Shown here piece after piece: positions 1 through 8,416 of a DNA stretch of 64,000 bases. The notes beneath the pieces were generated by a model. That model saw nothing but the letters and a program-made list of their open reading frames with translations. It was not told where the DNA came from and did no database searches. Every line of letters begins with the position of its first letter. Positions within the stretch are counted from its first letter, which is position 1. Where the stretch lies: contig JABFRT010000013.1 in assembly GCA_013141015.1 (NCBI GenBank), forward strand, positions 1 to 64,000, read 5' to 3'. The position numbers were made by a program, and so were the translations under genes. The stretch comes from Hyphomicrobium sp. (lineage in GTDB: Bacteria; Pseudomonadota; Alphaproteobacteria; Rhizobiales; Hyphomicrobiaceae).

Positions 1-420
1 GCAGCCATACGGCCGAGGGCAGCGCGCCCGTTTGCCAGAACACGTCGATCGGCATGCCACCGCGCGGATACCAGTAGCCGCCGATGCGCAGATAGTGCGG
101 TTGCAGCAGGTCTGCGATGCGCTTGCCGATGGCGACCGTGCAGTCCTCGTGGAACGCGCCATGATTGCGGAACGAGGCGAGGTAGAGTTTCAAAGATTTC
201 GATTCCACCAGCCATTTGTCCGGCACATAGTCGATCATCAAGTGCGCGAAATCGGGTTGCCGGTCACCGGGCACAGCGACGTGAACTCCGGCTGCGTGAA
301 GCGCGCCACGTAATGCGTATCGCTGTGCGGGTTGGCCACGCGCTCCAGCACCGCCTGCGCAGGTGATTGCGGCAGTGCCGTCTGCTGGCCGAGCTGGGTG
401 ACAGGTGGCTTGCTCGACAT
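1..420 (-). pseudogene. queF: NADPH-dependent 7-cyano-7-deazaguanine reductase QueF, frameshifted and cut by the window edge
   Basis: QueF reduces preQ0 to preQ1 in queuosine synthesis, in the cytoplasm. The N-terminus from the ATG at 420 reads normally to SLCPVTG, which contains the catalytic Cys. A stop then follows after a few residues. If one C is restored near 259-260, the frame continues as [16 protein letters not shown], then the family motif [14 protein letters not shown] and FHEDC, and runs open to base 1. The gene is therefore QueF with one missing base, and its 3' end lies outside the window. It is the last visible gene of a minus-strand queE-queD-queF run. The identity is certain; whether the frameshift is biological or an assembly error is not. 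Confidence 0.88.
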
Positions 421-424
421 CGCG

Positions 425-814
425 CTACTCCGCCGCTAAACGCGTGGTCCGCGAAGGACCAGTATAAATGCAGCCTTCGTGGCAGCTGTCGCGATGAATT
501 TCGATTTGGGCGAGGCCCGGCACACGCTGTTGGCAAGCCGCTGCCACAACCCACATCGCGATGCAAACGCGCTCCAGCGTCGGGGCTGCGAGCCCTCGAC
601 CTCGTTCAACATGCGGTGATCGAGCGCGTCGCGGCTGTCTCAAGCGCGGCCGTCAATTCATCAAAGTGGGAACACCAACCCCCGTCTGCGCATTGCTCGC
701 TATCACGATCACGCGCGCGCGGAACGAATGCCCGTGGACGCGGAGTTGGGGCGCCTGGCGGCGCGCGAGGGCAGGTAGGGCCGCCTCAAACAGAAAGTCT
801 CGATAGATGCGCAT
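425..814 (-). pseudogene. queD: 6-carboxytetrahydropterin synthase QueD, multiply frameshifted
   Basis: QueD makes 6-carboxytetrahydropterin, the second step towards queuosine. Translating the minus strand from the ATG at 814 gives MRIYRDFLFEAA, then HGHSFRARVIV (zinc-binding HGH), then FDELTAALETAA, LDHRMLNEVEGLAAPTLERV and finally HRDSCHEGCIYTG, the usual QueD end. These blocks lie in different frames. Joining them needs single-base insertions near 695, 626 and 604, and more in the N-terminal third, where the first zinc His and the Cys of the CxxxHGH motif cannot be reconstructed. The gene stops 4 nt before the queF start, so they are probably one operon. No intact open frame covers it. Confidence 0.75.
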
Positions 815-1548
815 GGGGCAGGAAATAGGGGGAATGGGCCGTTAAGGCAATAGATATCAGGCACCGCGCGGCGGCAGCCCACCGTTGCAGAGCGACAGAT
901 TGGCCCACAGCCACTAAGTTTAGCGGATCTCAGCACCTTATGGGTCTGCACTGACAGCCGCCACGGCGGGGTTGATTGCAGTAGGCTATCGCCGCCAGGT
1001 GCTGAGGCCTGCGCCGGGCCATCCATCGGCTGCAGGAAGTAGTGATCGAAATCGAGATCGCGCACTGCCGCGGGCAGCAGGGCTGCTTGCGGATAGACGA
1101 GTTTCAGTTCATCGCCGCGCGTTTGAACCAGATCGGCACCAGCCTTGGGTGATACGCAGATCCAATCGATATCCTCCGGCGCCGTGATCGTGCCGTTGGT
1201 TTCTTCGACCGCAATCGCAAAGCCTTCGTCATGCAGCGCGTCGATCAACGCCTGGTCGATTTGCAGCATCGGCTCGCCGCCGGTCAGCACCACGAGGCCG
1301 GGACCCGTCACGCCGCCAAGCGCCAGCTTGCAGGCGAACGCTAAGTCTGCCGCCGTCTCGAACTTTCCGCCGCCCGCACCGTCGGTGCCGGCAAATTCCG
1401 TATCGCAGAATGGACAGACGGCTTTGGCGCGGTCTTCCTCGCGGCCGGTCCAAAGGTTGCATCCGGAAAACCGGCAGAACACCGCTGGCGTACCAGCATT
1501 CGCGCCTTCGCCTTGCAGCGTGTAGAAGATCTCTTTGACGGAATACAT
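709..1548 (-). CDS. queE: 7-carboxy-7-deazaguanine synthase QueE (radical SAM), C-terminus read through
   Basis: QueE converts carboxytetrahydropterin to 7-carboxy-7-deazaguanine with a 4Fe-4S cluster and SAM. The start MYSVKEIFYTLQGEGANAG is typical. The cluster motif is the expanded alphaproteobacterial form: CRFSGCNLW, then CPFCDTEF. TGGEP and the end motif HYFLQPMDGP ... WRLSVQTHK are present. Family members stop a few residues after QTHK. Here the frame continues for about 70 unrelated residues to 709 and overlaps queD. One extra base after QTHKVL would give a stop at 920-922, so the real end is probably near 920 and the annotated tail is spurious. Confidence 0.9.
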   Translation of the reverse strand: MYSVKEIFYTLQGEGANAGTPAVFCRFSGCNLWTGREEDRAKAVCPFCDTEFAGTDGAGGGKFETAADLAFACKLALGGVTGPGLVVLTGGEPMLQIDQALIDALHDEGFAIAVEETNGTITAPEDIDWICVSPKAGADLVQTRGDELKLVYPQAALLPAAVRDLDFDHYFLQPMDGPAQASAPGGDSLLQSTPPWRLSVQTHKVLRSAKLSGCGPICRSATVGCRRAVPDIYCLNGPFPLFPAPCASIETFCLRRPYLPSRAARRPNSASTGIRSARA

Positions 1549-1648
1549 GGGTGGAGCGCTTTGTGTTCTGTGCCGCGTTTGAAGTTGACCTGTTGGTGGA
1601 CATTTTCCACGTCAATTGCAAAGGCTTTCAAGCCCCCGAGGTTGCGAC

Positions 1649-1942
1649 ATGAAAGAATTCATCCTGTTGATGCACGGCGATTCCGAGGGTGCTGAAACCA
1701 GCGAGTCCTGGGCGCGTTACATCGCGTCGCTCAAAGCGCGCGGCGGCTTTGTTGGTGGCAGTTCAATGGGGGCGGGCGCAGGGTTCCGCAAGACGGGCCC
1801 GGCAGAACCTCTGTCTGACTCACTCACCGGCTTCATAACGCTGCGCGCCAACGATCTCGCCGATGCCCGCCAGTGCCTCGAAGGCAATCCTGTCTTTGAG
1901 TGCGGCGGCACTGTCGAAATTCGAGAATTGATCAAGGATTGA
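1649..1942 (+). CDS. YCII-related domain protein
   Basis: A 97-residue protein of the YCII/DGPF-like dimeric alpha+beta-barrel family, starting MKEFILLMHGD. YCII relatives include small enzymes and sigma-factor-associated proteins, but the substrate here cannot be inferred. The ATG at 1649 is preferred over an in-frame ATG at 1616 because the domain begins directly at MKEFILLMHG. It is transcribed divergently from queE. It stops only 1 nt before the yhhQ start, so the two plus-strand genes are probably co-transcribed. Confidence 0.8.
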   Translation: MKEFILLMHGDSEGAETSESWARYIASLKARGGFVGGSSMGAGAGFRKTGPAEPLSDSLTGFITLRANDLADARQCLEGNPVFECGGTVEIRELIKD

Positions 1943-1943
1943 A

Positions 1944-2647
1944 ATGCCAAATCAGCTTCGCGCTTATCGCTATTTCGACCTTGTCATGACCGCGTTCGTG
2001 GTCGTGCTGGTCTGCTCGAACCTGATTGGCCCCGCCAAAGCCGCGACGCTCGATCTGCCGATGATCGGCGCGGTGACGTTCGGCGCCGGCGTGCTGTTCT
2101 TTCCGGTGTCGTATATTTTTGGCGACATACTGACGGAAGTGTACGGCTACGCGCAGGCCCGCCGGGTGATTTGGGCTTAGCTTCGCGGGCGTTGCTATTT
2201 GCAGCCCTGATGGCAGCTATCGTGGTCGCGCTGCCGCCTGCGCCGTCTTGGCCCAATCAGACGGTTTATGAAATCGCATTCGGCAACACTTGGCGGATCG
2301 CGGGTGCGTCGATGATCGCCTACTTCTGCGGTGCGTTCGTCAATTCCTATGTGCTGGCCAAAATGAAAGTGGCGAGCGCGGGCCGCAACATGAGTGCGCG
2401 GTTCGTTGCATCAACCGTTGCGGGTGAAGCGATTGACAGCGCGTTGTTCTATCCGCTGGCGTTTTACAATTCCGGCATCATGCCAAACGAGCTTGTCGCG
2501 ACGCTGGTCATCTCCCAATTCGTAACCAAGACGCTTGTCGAGATAGCGTTTCTGCCGGTGACAACGCGCATCGTCACCGCCTTGAAGCGCGCCGAAAACG
2601 AAGACGCGTTTGACCGCGATACAGACTTCAACCCGTTCCGGGTGTGA
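1944..2647 (+). pseudogene. yhhQ: Queuosine precursor transporter YhhQ, frameshifted
   Basis: YhhQ (COG1738, VUT family) is an inner-membrane transporter for preQ0/preQ1. The first 78 residues (AYRYFDLVMTAFVVVLVCSN, FPVSYIFGDILTEVYGYAQA) and the later frame (IAYFCGAFVNSYVLAKMKV, RFVASTVAGEAIDSALFYPL) are classic YhhQ. They are separated by a frameshift near 2175, where GCTTAG gives a stop. One extra base there restores WALASRALLFAA. The corrected protein is about 234 residues with roughly six hydrophobic segments, the normal family size. The link to queF, queD and queE supports the function. Confidence 0.88.
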
Positions 2648-3316
2648 CGTTAGCTCCCGCCTTCGCGGACGGAGGCGGGGAGCGCAGCGCCGCGCCGGAG
2701 ATCCGGGATCTTTCGCGGTGGCTGTATTGAGGAACGCCGCAACGGGTAAAGGTCCCGTGTCTGCGGTACACCGTGGAGGCACGCTGCACGCGCGCACAGG
2801 AATGCAGGTGTGGGTGAATGTGCGTCACTCTCTCCGCCTGCGGTCCCGGGAGAGTGACGGAGCACAGCGACGTTGCGCAGACCCGGGATCACGTCGTCAG
2901 AGGCAAGACGGGCTGCATCCGCATCGAATTTCAACTGAAACGGCGCGGTCCCGGGTCTCGCGAAGGGCTTGCAGCCCATTGCTTCGCCCGGGAATGCAAG
3001 TGGTGAGAGATGGACTCAACGTTCGCCGCGGCGATGATGGCATCGGCATCGCGCTCTTAGGCGAAGGGTTAGCGCGTAACCCAGCCTACCGGCTCGCTAA
3101 CATTTGGGCATGAGAAACCCGTCGCGGGACCAGCACACCCATGGCGCGCGCATCCGAGCGCGTGCGCTGTTGGGTTCGTGACACGTGTTGACGCGAGCTC
3201 TTTTGCGTCGCCCGTATGCTTCCGAGCTTCACGATCTTGTGATCGATGCGCACAGTCCAATCGTTTGTTCAAATCGTTTTCAATTTTTGAAAACACATAA
3301 TGCAGGGGTCATTGTT
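2648..3316. repeat. Gene-free stretch with dispersed intergenic repeats
   Basis: No convincing gene. The left part (about 2697-2815) resembles the dispersed repeat at 49.06 and 58.3 kb, sharing the core GTCTGCGGTACACCGT and the end GCGCACAGG. From 2838 to 3058 lies a roughly 220-bp sequence repeated at 4710-4932. Just after it, 3065-3095 carries a GGGTTAGCGCGTAACCCAGC palindrome related to the repeats at 28.99-29.13 kb. Confidence 0.75.
2838..3058 (+). repeat. Copy 1 of a 220-bp direct repeat
   Basis: Starts CTGCGGTCCCGGG and ends near GCATCGGCATCGCGCTC. It contains the long shared blocks GACCCGGGATCACGTCGTCA, GCATCGAATTTCAACTGAA and GGGAATGCAAGTGGTGAGAG. The second copy is at 4710-4932 in the same orientation, and the gene pair DUF2383-dps lies between them. 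The copies differ by scattered substitutions and small indels. Confidence 0.85.
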
Positions 3317-3754
3317 ATGGATAATGTCGCTTCGCTTCACACGGATCTAATCGATAGCCGTAACGGATACACGAAAGCTCTCGAGATCGCCGGAGACACT
3401 GGCATGACAGGTCTATTCGGCGAAATGATTGCGCTGCGCAATGACCATTCGGCGACTCTAGCCAAGTTATTGGAGAAGGGAGGCAAGTCGGCGGACGCGC
3501 AAGGGTCGTTCATGACCACCGTGCACAAGAGCGTGATGTCATTTCAATCGCTGTTCGGCGATCTAAGTGAGCGGATTTTGCCGGGCTTGATTGACGGTGA
3601 AAAACGCATTTTGAAGTCTTACGACGAAGCTCTTGCATCCGGCGGCTTGACTGGCGATGTTCAGGTGGAATTGAAAAAGCAAATCGATGTCGTGCACGGT
3701 GTAATTGCTAAGATGCAGGACAGGTACGCGTCTTACGAGGCCGCCAACGCCTGA
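3317..3754 (+). CDS. PA2169-family four-helix-bundle protein (DUF2383)
   Basis: A 145-residue all-helical protein of the DUF2383 / PA2169 family, related to the ferritin-like fold. It begins MDNVASLHTDLIDSRNGY and contains the family signature LRNDHSATLAKLLEKGG. The role is uncharacterised. Members are often linked with stress, and here the next gene is dps, which fits. The start ATG at 3317 has a GGGG ribosome-binding site 8-10 nt upstream; the longer frame from 3185 is not supported. The coding sequence is AT-richer than most of the window. Confidence 0.85.
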   Translation: MDNVASLHTDLIDSRNGYTKALEIAGDTGMTGLFGEMIALRNDHSATLAKLLEKGGKSADAQGSFMTTVHKSVMSFQSLFGDLSERILPGLIDGEKRILKSYDEALASGGLTGDVQVELKKQIDVVHGVIAKMQDRYASYEAANA

Positions 3755-3854
3755 TCTTCAGAAAATAGCGATTGGCATAGAGAAAAACTGGCGTATCGCA
3801 TATCGCGTTCACAACGCCCTATCAAGTTGCACACACGGATGGTGGGATTATTTC

Positions 3855-4319
3855 ATGGCCTCGAAGAAATCTGCAAAGGCAACAAACGAAATTGCAGAGA
3901 AGTTGGGGGTTGTGCTCGCAAGCACATATGCTGTTCAGCTTAAAATTCAAAACTTCCACTGGAATGTGCGGGGTATGAACTTCATCCAACTGCACGATCT
4001 GTTTGAGAAACTTTACGAGGATGTCGATCAGGCTGTAGACGATATCGCAGAACGCATTCGTGCGCTTGGTCCCGCCACCCCCGGCGGGTTGGCGGTGTTT
4101 AGTAAGTTATCGGAGATCAAAGACGCGCCTGCCACGCCGCCAAGCGAAAAAGGAATGATCGAACATCTCTTCAAAGATTATGAAGCGATGCGGGACCTGT
4201 GTGACGACGTCGCCAAAGCCGCTGAGGACGCAGAAGACATCGTGACAACCGATTTGATGACGCAACGATCGGCTGCGCATCAAAAGTACGGTTGGTTCTT
4301 GCGCGCTCATCTGGAGTGA
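3855..4319 (+). CDS. dps: DNA starvation/stationary-phase protection protein Dps
   Basis: A 154-residue ferritin-like Dps. Dodecamers bind DNA and oxidise and store iron, protecting against peroxide. The motif QNFHWNVRGMNFIQLHDLFEKLYED carries the His, Asp and Glu ferroxidase ligands at the dimer interface (shown in part: HWNVRG, LHDLFE, YEDVD). The Lys-rich N-terminus MASKKSAKAT is typical of DNA-binding Dps tails. The start at 3855 gives the normal family length. It lies 100 nt downstream of the DUF2383 gene in the same orientation. Confidence 0.93.
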   Translation: MASKKSAKATNEIAEKLGVVLASTYAVQLKIQNFHWNVRGMNFIQLHDLFEKLYEDVDQAVDDIAERIRALGPATPGGLAVFSKLSEIKDAPATPPSEKGMIEHLFKDYEAMRDLCDDVAKAAEDAEDIVTTDLMTQRSAAHQKYGWFLRAHLE

Positions 4320-4413
4320 ACCGTGGCGGGTTCCGGCAATAAATGTCGGGATGACGATGCGGGGCGAGCGGTGCGCATCGCTCACCACCCGCGATCCCGG
4401 GCGCAGGCTCACT

Positions 4414-4549
4414 TGTCATCCTAGGCCTTGTGCCTAGGATCCATTATTCAGCAAACTCAAGCGTCGGGATTTGCTTCGGCGGATCAACCCATTCTCGCCA
4501 GAGCAAGCCACCGCTGAATGGATCCTAGGCACGAGGCCTAGGATGACAC
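4414..4549. repeat. MITE-like element with nested palindromes, copy 1
   Basis: The left end reads TGTCATCCTAGGCC..GTGCCTAGGATCCATT and the right end is its reverse complement, closing with GGCCTAGGATGACA. Each end is itself palindromic (CCTAGGC..GCCTAGG). The two ends are therefore inverted repeats of about 35 bp made of smaller inverted repeats, enclosing about 70 bp of unrelated sequence. Confidence 0.85.
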
Positions 4550-4709
4550 TAACGATAAGGCGCGTTTTGCGCCTGCCGCTGATCGAGGGACGATAGCCGG
4601 AAGCGCCGAGCATGGAGTGCGGCCTAACCCAACCTTCGTTTCATTGCTTTGGCGGCGATGTGGTGGAAGTTGCGAGCTACGTGCTCCTGTAACGCGTTAT
4701 TCTATCCAA

Positions 4710-4932
4710 CTGCGGTCCCGGGCGAGCAACGGAGCACCGCGGCGTTGCGCAGACCCGGGATCACGTCGTCAGTGTCAAGACGGACTTTGTCCGCATCGAA
4801 TTTCAACTGAAGCGACGCGGTCCCGGGTCTCGCGATGGGCTTGCAGCCCATTGCTTCGCCCGGGAATGCAAGTGGTGAGAGATGGACTCAAGGTTCGCCG
4901 CAGCGGCGACGATGGCATCGGCATCACGCTTT
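4710..4932 (+). repeat. Copy 2 of the 220-bp direct repeat
   Basis: Matches 2838-3058 over its length, with shared blocks GACCCGGGATCACGTCGTCA and GGGAATGCAAGTGGTGAGAG. It lies between the two nested-palindrome elements. No long open frame is conserved between the copies, so it is treated as a non-coding repeat. Confidence 0.85.
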
Positions 4933-4968
4933 TGGACGTTGGGTTACGGCCTGCAGCGGAATTTCTAG

Positions 4969-5108
4969 TGTCATCCTAGGCCTCGTGCCTAGGATCCATT
5001 CATCCTCTTGGATAGGTGGTGGACAGTTGGACCGGCTGGTGTTGAGCGCAAATGCAATCGTCCAAATGTGCTGATCCATGGTTCCTAGGCACGATGTCTA
5101 GGATGACA
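4969..5108. repeat. MITE-like element with nested palindromes, copy 2
   Basis: The left end is TGTCATCCTAGGCCTCGTGC with CTAGGATCCATTCATCC following. The right end is ATCCATGGTTCCTAGGCACG followed by ATGTCTAGGATGACA. The architecture and size match the element at 4414-4549, but the internal sequence differs. Confidence 0.82.
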
Positions 5109-5474
5109 AGTTGAGCGGGCCGCGTGTTTGCGCTCCTGGCCTCCCCGCGAAGGCAGGGATCGAGGAACAAGGGTCGGAAGCGCCAAGCAATGAGCGCGGC
5201 CTAACGTAAACTGGGATTCTTTGCTCAAGCGCGGAACCTACCGTTTCAGTCTTCAAGATTGAGCAATGCGGCAACGGGTAAAGATCTAGTATCAGCAAAG
5301 TGGCATTAGGAAACCCCGCCACGCACGGGAATGCGGGTGTGAGCGGATCGAGATGCTCAAAAGCGTCAAAAAGTTTCGTTGCAACTTACAAATTCTGGAA
5401 ACTGATGTACAAGTCATACTTGCGCAGCTTGTTCCTAGCCGTCAAAGACCTGAAAAACACTGAGGGGGAGAAAA

Positions 5475-6785
5475 TTGGATCGCAACATTGATCGCGTGCT
5501 TGAGAAGCTCTCGACTATCGTTGAGGAGGCCACTCGCTCTACGCGAGAAGGTGTAAAATACTTTATCGAACCTGCTCCTGGTGTACTACAAAGAGCTCTC
5601 ACGAAGCGTCACCATATTGTATTTGGTCGTCGAGGCTCTGGGAAATCAAGTCTTTTGCGAAAGCTCGAGACCGACGCAAGCACAGATCGCCGCCCTGTCG
5701 TTTACGTGGACATGGAACAATTCAAGGCCCACAGTTACCCGGATGTTTTAGTCAGCGTTCTGATCAAGACAATGGATGGGCTCGCTGGATGGCTGGACAC
5801 AACAGCAACGGCACCCGCAACCAAAAAAGCTTTTTGGAGTCGCATTGTCTCTACGGGGCCAACACGTTCGCCGCTGAATAAAGACAAAGCTGCGACGGTG
5901 CGCGGCCAAATAAGAGCGATCCAGCTTGAACTAGAAGGGCTTCTGCACGATGCAGAAAGCGCAACGCGAACATCAACATACCAATCGAAAGATCAAGCCA
6001 GTCTCGATTTGAATATCGACGCTCATACAAGCGCCAGCTTGCCCTTAGTAAAGACTGGCCTTGGAGGTAAATCCAAAAATCATACTTCCGAAAGCACTAG
6101 TTTCTCAGTTAACGAACGATACACATCAAAGAAGATTGAATATCTTCAACGTTCCGTTCTGCGGTTGAAAAAGTTAGTCGCCGATATTTCACAACTTTCA
6201 GCATCTCACGGATATATTATTCTGGACGACCTTTACCACATTCGTTCGACCGACCAAGCAGACGTGATTGACTACTTCCATAAGGTTTGCAAGGACACAA
6301 ATATCTGGCTTAAGATCGGCACGCTGCGCCATAGAACCCGATATTATGTTCCGGGCGATCCACCAAGAGGCATGAAGCTTTCCGACGATGCTGATGCAAT
6401 TGACCTGGATGTCACACTTGAGAAGTATGCGACCACCAAGAAATTTCTGAGAAAGATTCTCGAGCAATTTGCTAATGAGGCCGGTGCAAGATTAGAGGAT
6501 ATCGCTGTGGACGGGGCCGTCGATAGGCTCGTACTCGCCTCAGGTGGTGTCGCTCGTGACTTCCTTACAATTTTCAGGCGATCGATTGACATTTGCCGAG
6601 AGCGGCTTGAGCGCGGAAATGTCAAAGGAGGCGGAAAAATTATAACAGAAGATGTCAATTTGGCGTCGGGACAACATGACTCTACCAAGCGAGAAGAATT
6701 TTCAACCGATACTGCGACCGCCGAACAATCAAATCTGCTGCAAGTGTCCGACATCAGCACTTGTGAGACAGAATTAGCGGCTTGA
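5475..6785 (+). CDS. P-loop NTPase of unknown function, 3' end formed by an IS insertion
   Basis: A 436-residue soluble ATPase. It shows Walker A GRRGSGKSS (51-59), Walker B YIILDD (247-252) and a C-terminal ASGGVARDFL (356-365) resembling the ORC/AAA-type SGG.xR motif. Residues 105-215 form a polar insert. The TTG at 5475 follows an AGGGGGAG ribosome-binding site. The reading frame runs into the inverted repeat of the IS element at 6764, so the last six or seven codons and the stop are IS-derived and the original C-terminus is lost. The DNA is clearly AT-richer than its neighbours and sits between repeats and an IS, suggesting transfer. Defence-related STAND/Sll1717-like ATPases are possible relatives, but I cannot assign a function. 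Confidence 0.7.
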   Translation: MDRNIDRVLEKLSTIVEEATRSTREGVKYFIEPAPGVLQRALTKRHHIVFGRRGSGKSSLLRKLETDASTDRRPVVYVDMEQFKAHSYPDVLVSVLIKTMDGLAGWLDTTATAPATKKAFWSRIVSTGPTRSPLNKDKAATVRGQIRAIQLELEGLLHDAESATRTSTYQSKDQASLDLNIDAHTSASLPLVKTGLGGKSKNHTSESTSFSVNERYTSKKIEYLQRSVLRLKKLVADISQLSASHGYIILDDLYHIRSTDQADVIDYFHKVCKDTNIWLKIGTLRHRTRYYVPGDPPRGMKLSDDADAIDLDVTLEKYATTKKFLRKILEQFANEAGARLEDIAVDGAVDRLVLASGGVARDFLTIFRRSIDICRERLERGNVKGGGKIITEDVNLASGQHDSTKREEFSTDTATAEQSNLLQVSDISTCETELAA

Positions 6786-6830
6786 GGAACGGAGGATTTT
6801 GAGCTCATCGTAACCACCTGAGGAGTGGAC

Positions 6831-7206
6831 ATGAGACACAAATCCAAACTGCCAGGACCGCCGCCAAACGGGACACCAGCAAGCCCTTCAGCATCCGAGC
6901 GTCTCGTTCGCGACATTCGCCGCGTCACCCGCAAGCAGTATTCCGCCGAGGACAAAATCCGCATCGTCCTCGACGGGCTACGCGGCGAAGTCACCATCGC
7001 CGAACTCTGCCGCCGCGAAGGCATCGCCGAGAGCCTGTACTACAGCTGGTCGAAGGAGTTCCTCGAAGCTTAAAACGCCGTCTTGCCGGCGACACGGCGC
7101 GATCAGCCACCACCAGCGAAGTCAAAGACCTCAAACGCCAAGCCCTGAGCTGAAAGAGGTCGTCGCCGAGCAGGCACTCGAACTCCGCCTGCTCAAAAAA
7201 GCATGA
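6831..7206 (+). pseudogene. IS3-family transposase OrfA, frameshifted
   Basis: The HTH region reads RKQYSAEDKIRIVLDGLRGE then TIAELCRREGIAESLYYSW and WSKEFLEA, a standard OrfA DNA-binding domain. The frame then stops at 7073. In the other frames the leucine-zipper tail continues as KRRLAGDTARSATTSEVKDL and ELKEVVAEQALELRLLKKA, so two single-base deletions near 7070 and 7147 explain the break. The start at 6831 has AGGAG 7 nt upstream. Confidence 0.8.
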
Positions 7207-7227
7207 CCGGGGATGGGGAGACGAGGA

Positions 7228-8245
7228 ATGAGATATCCCGCATCTGAAAAGCTTGAGATCATCCGCATCGTCGAGCAATCCCACCTGCCGGTGCGCCGCA
7301 CGTTGGACAAGCTCGGCATTCTGCCAGGCTCGTTCTATCGCTGGTATGATCGCTATCAAACGGGCGGCGTCGAAGCGCTCGAAGACAAACCGTCGAAGCC
7401 GTCGCGCGTCTGGAACCGCATCCCAGATGACGTACGGGCAAGCGTATCATCGATATGGCGCTCGATGAACCGGAACTCTCACCACGCGAACTGGCGGCGC
7501 GCTTCACAGATACCCAGAATTACTTCGTTTCTGAAGCCTCCGTCTATCGCTTGCTGAAGGCCCACGACCTCATCACAAGCCCAGCGTTTATCGTCATCAA
7601 GGCGGCCAATGAGTTCAAGGACAAGACGACCGCCATCAATCAACTCTGGCAGACCGACTTCACCTACCTGAAGGTGATCGGCTGGGGCTGGTTCTATCTG
7701 TCGGCCATCCTCGACGACTTCTCGCGTTACATCATCGCCTGGAAGCTGTGCACGACCATGAAAGCCGAAGACGTCACTGACACATTGCAGCTGGCGTTGA
7801 CCGCGTCAGGCTTCTCTTCCGCTGGCGCTTCGATGCCCACCCGCATCCGCGCCGTGCCCGTGTCGTCCATAAGCCGAGGCTGCTCAGCGACAACGGCTCG
7901 AGCTACGTCTCAACTGAGCTTGCGGAATGGCTCGACGAAAACGGCATGGATCACGTCCGTGGCGCACCGCATCATCCGCAGACCCAAGGCAAGATCGAGC
8001 GCTGGCATCAAACGCTCAAGAACCGCATCCTGTTGGAGAACTACTACTTGCCCGGCGATCTCGAAGCTCACATTGGACGGTTCGTCGAGCATTACAATCA
8101 CTGCCGATACCACGAGAGCTTGAAAAACCTGACGCCGGCCGATGTTTACTTCGGACGGGGGCAAACCATCCTGTTGCAACGAGAAAGGATTAAACGCGAC
8201 ACCATCAACAAACGACGATTGCGGCATCAATCGAAAGCCGCTTAG
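7228..8245 (+). pseudogene. IS3-family transposase OrfB (DDE integrase), frameshifted
   Basis: Three frame segments together make a complete integrase-type transposase: MRYPASEKLEIIRIVEQSHL; then DMALDEPELSPRELAARFTD with QLWQTDFTYLKV (first catalytic Asp) and LDDFSRYIIAWK; then LLSDNGSSYVS (second Asp), HHPQTQGKIERWHQTLKN (catalytic Glu) and a C-terminal YHESLKNLTPADVYFG. Frameshifts lie near 7437 and 7830-7860. The ATG at 7228 has a GAGG site. As read, the transposase is inactive. Confidence 0.82.
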
Positions 8246-8299
8246 ACTAGAAACCTGATGAGCCAGAACATCCGCTAGTTCACGCCGCAAACTGTCTCA

Positions 8300-8416
8300 A
8301 AGCATTCGACGACGGACAGACCTACTACGCAAGGCAGGACTGATACTTCTCGAAAATCCCAAGAAATGAGGATGCCCCGTCTAAGAGATTATTTCACGCT
8401 AAGGAGAAAGACCTAC
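8300..8416. other. Short flank between the IS and thrS
   Basis: The 117 bp between the right inverted repeat of the IS and the thrS stop hold no gene of their own. One frame reads SIRRRTDLLRKAGLILLENP before a stop. This could be the displaced C-terminal remnant of the interrupted ATPase, but I cannot prove it from sequence alone. Confidence 0.4.

Larger units (their letters stand above)
4320..5474. other. 1.15-kb gene-free region filled with repeats
   Basis: Between dps and the ATPase gene I find no credible coding sequence. The stretch holds two nested-palindrome elements (4414-4549 and 4969-5108), the second copy of the 220-bp repeat (4710-4932), and fragments of other dispersed repeats around 5120-5340. 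These include GGCAACGGGTAAAGATC and CACGCACGGGAATGCGGGTG, which are similar to 2745-2815. Confidence 0.75.
6764..8299 (+). mobile_element. IS3-family insertion sequence, degenerate
   Basis: The left end TGAGACAGAATTAGCGGC (6764) and the reverse complement of the right end, TGAGACAGTTTGCGGC (from 8299), form terminal inverted repeats. Inside are orfA (HTH_Tnp_1) and orfB (rve integrase), both with extra frameshifts. I see no clear target-site duplication: the left flank is TTG and the right flank is AAG. The element is about 1.54 kb, a normal IS3-family size. Confidence 0.8.
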
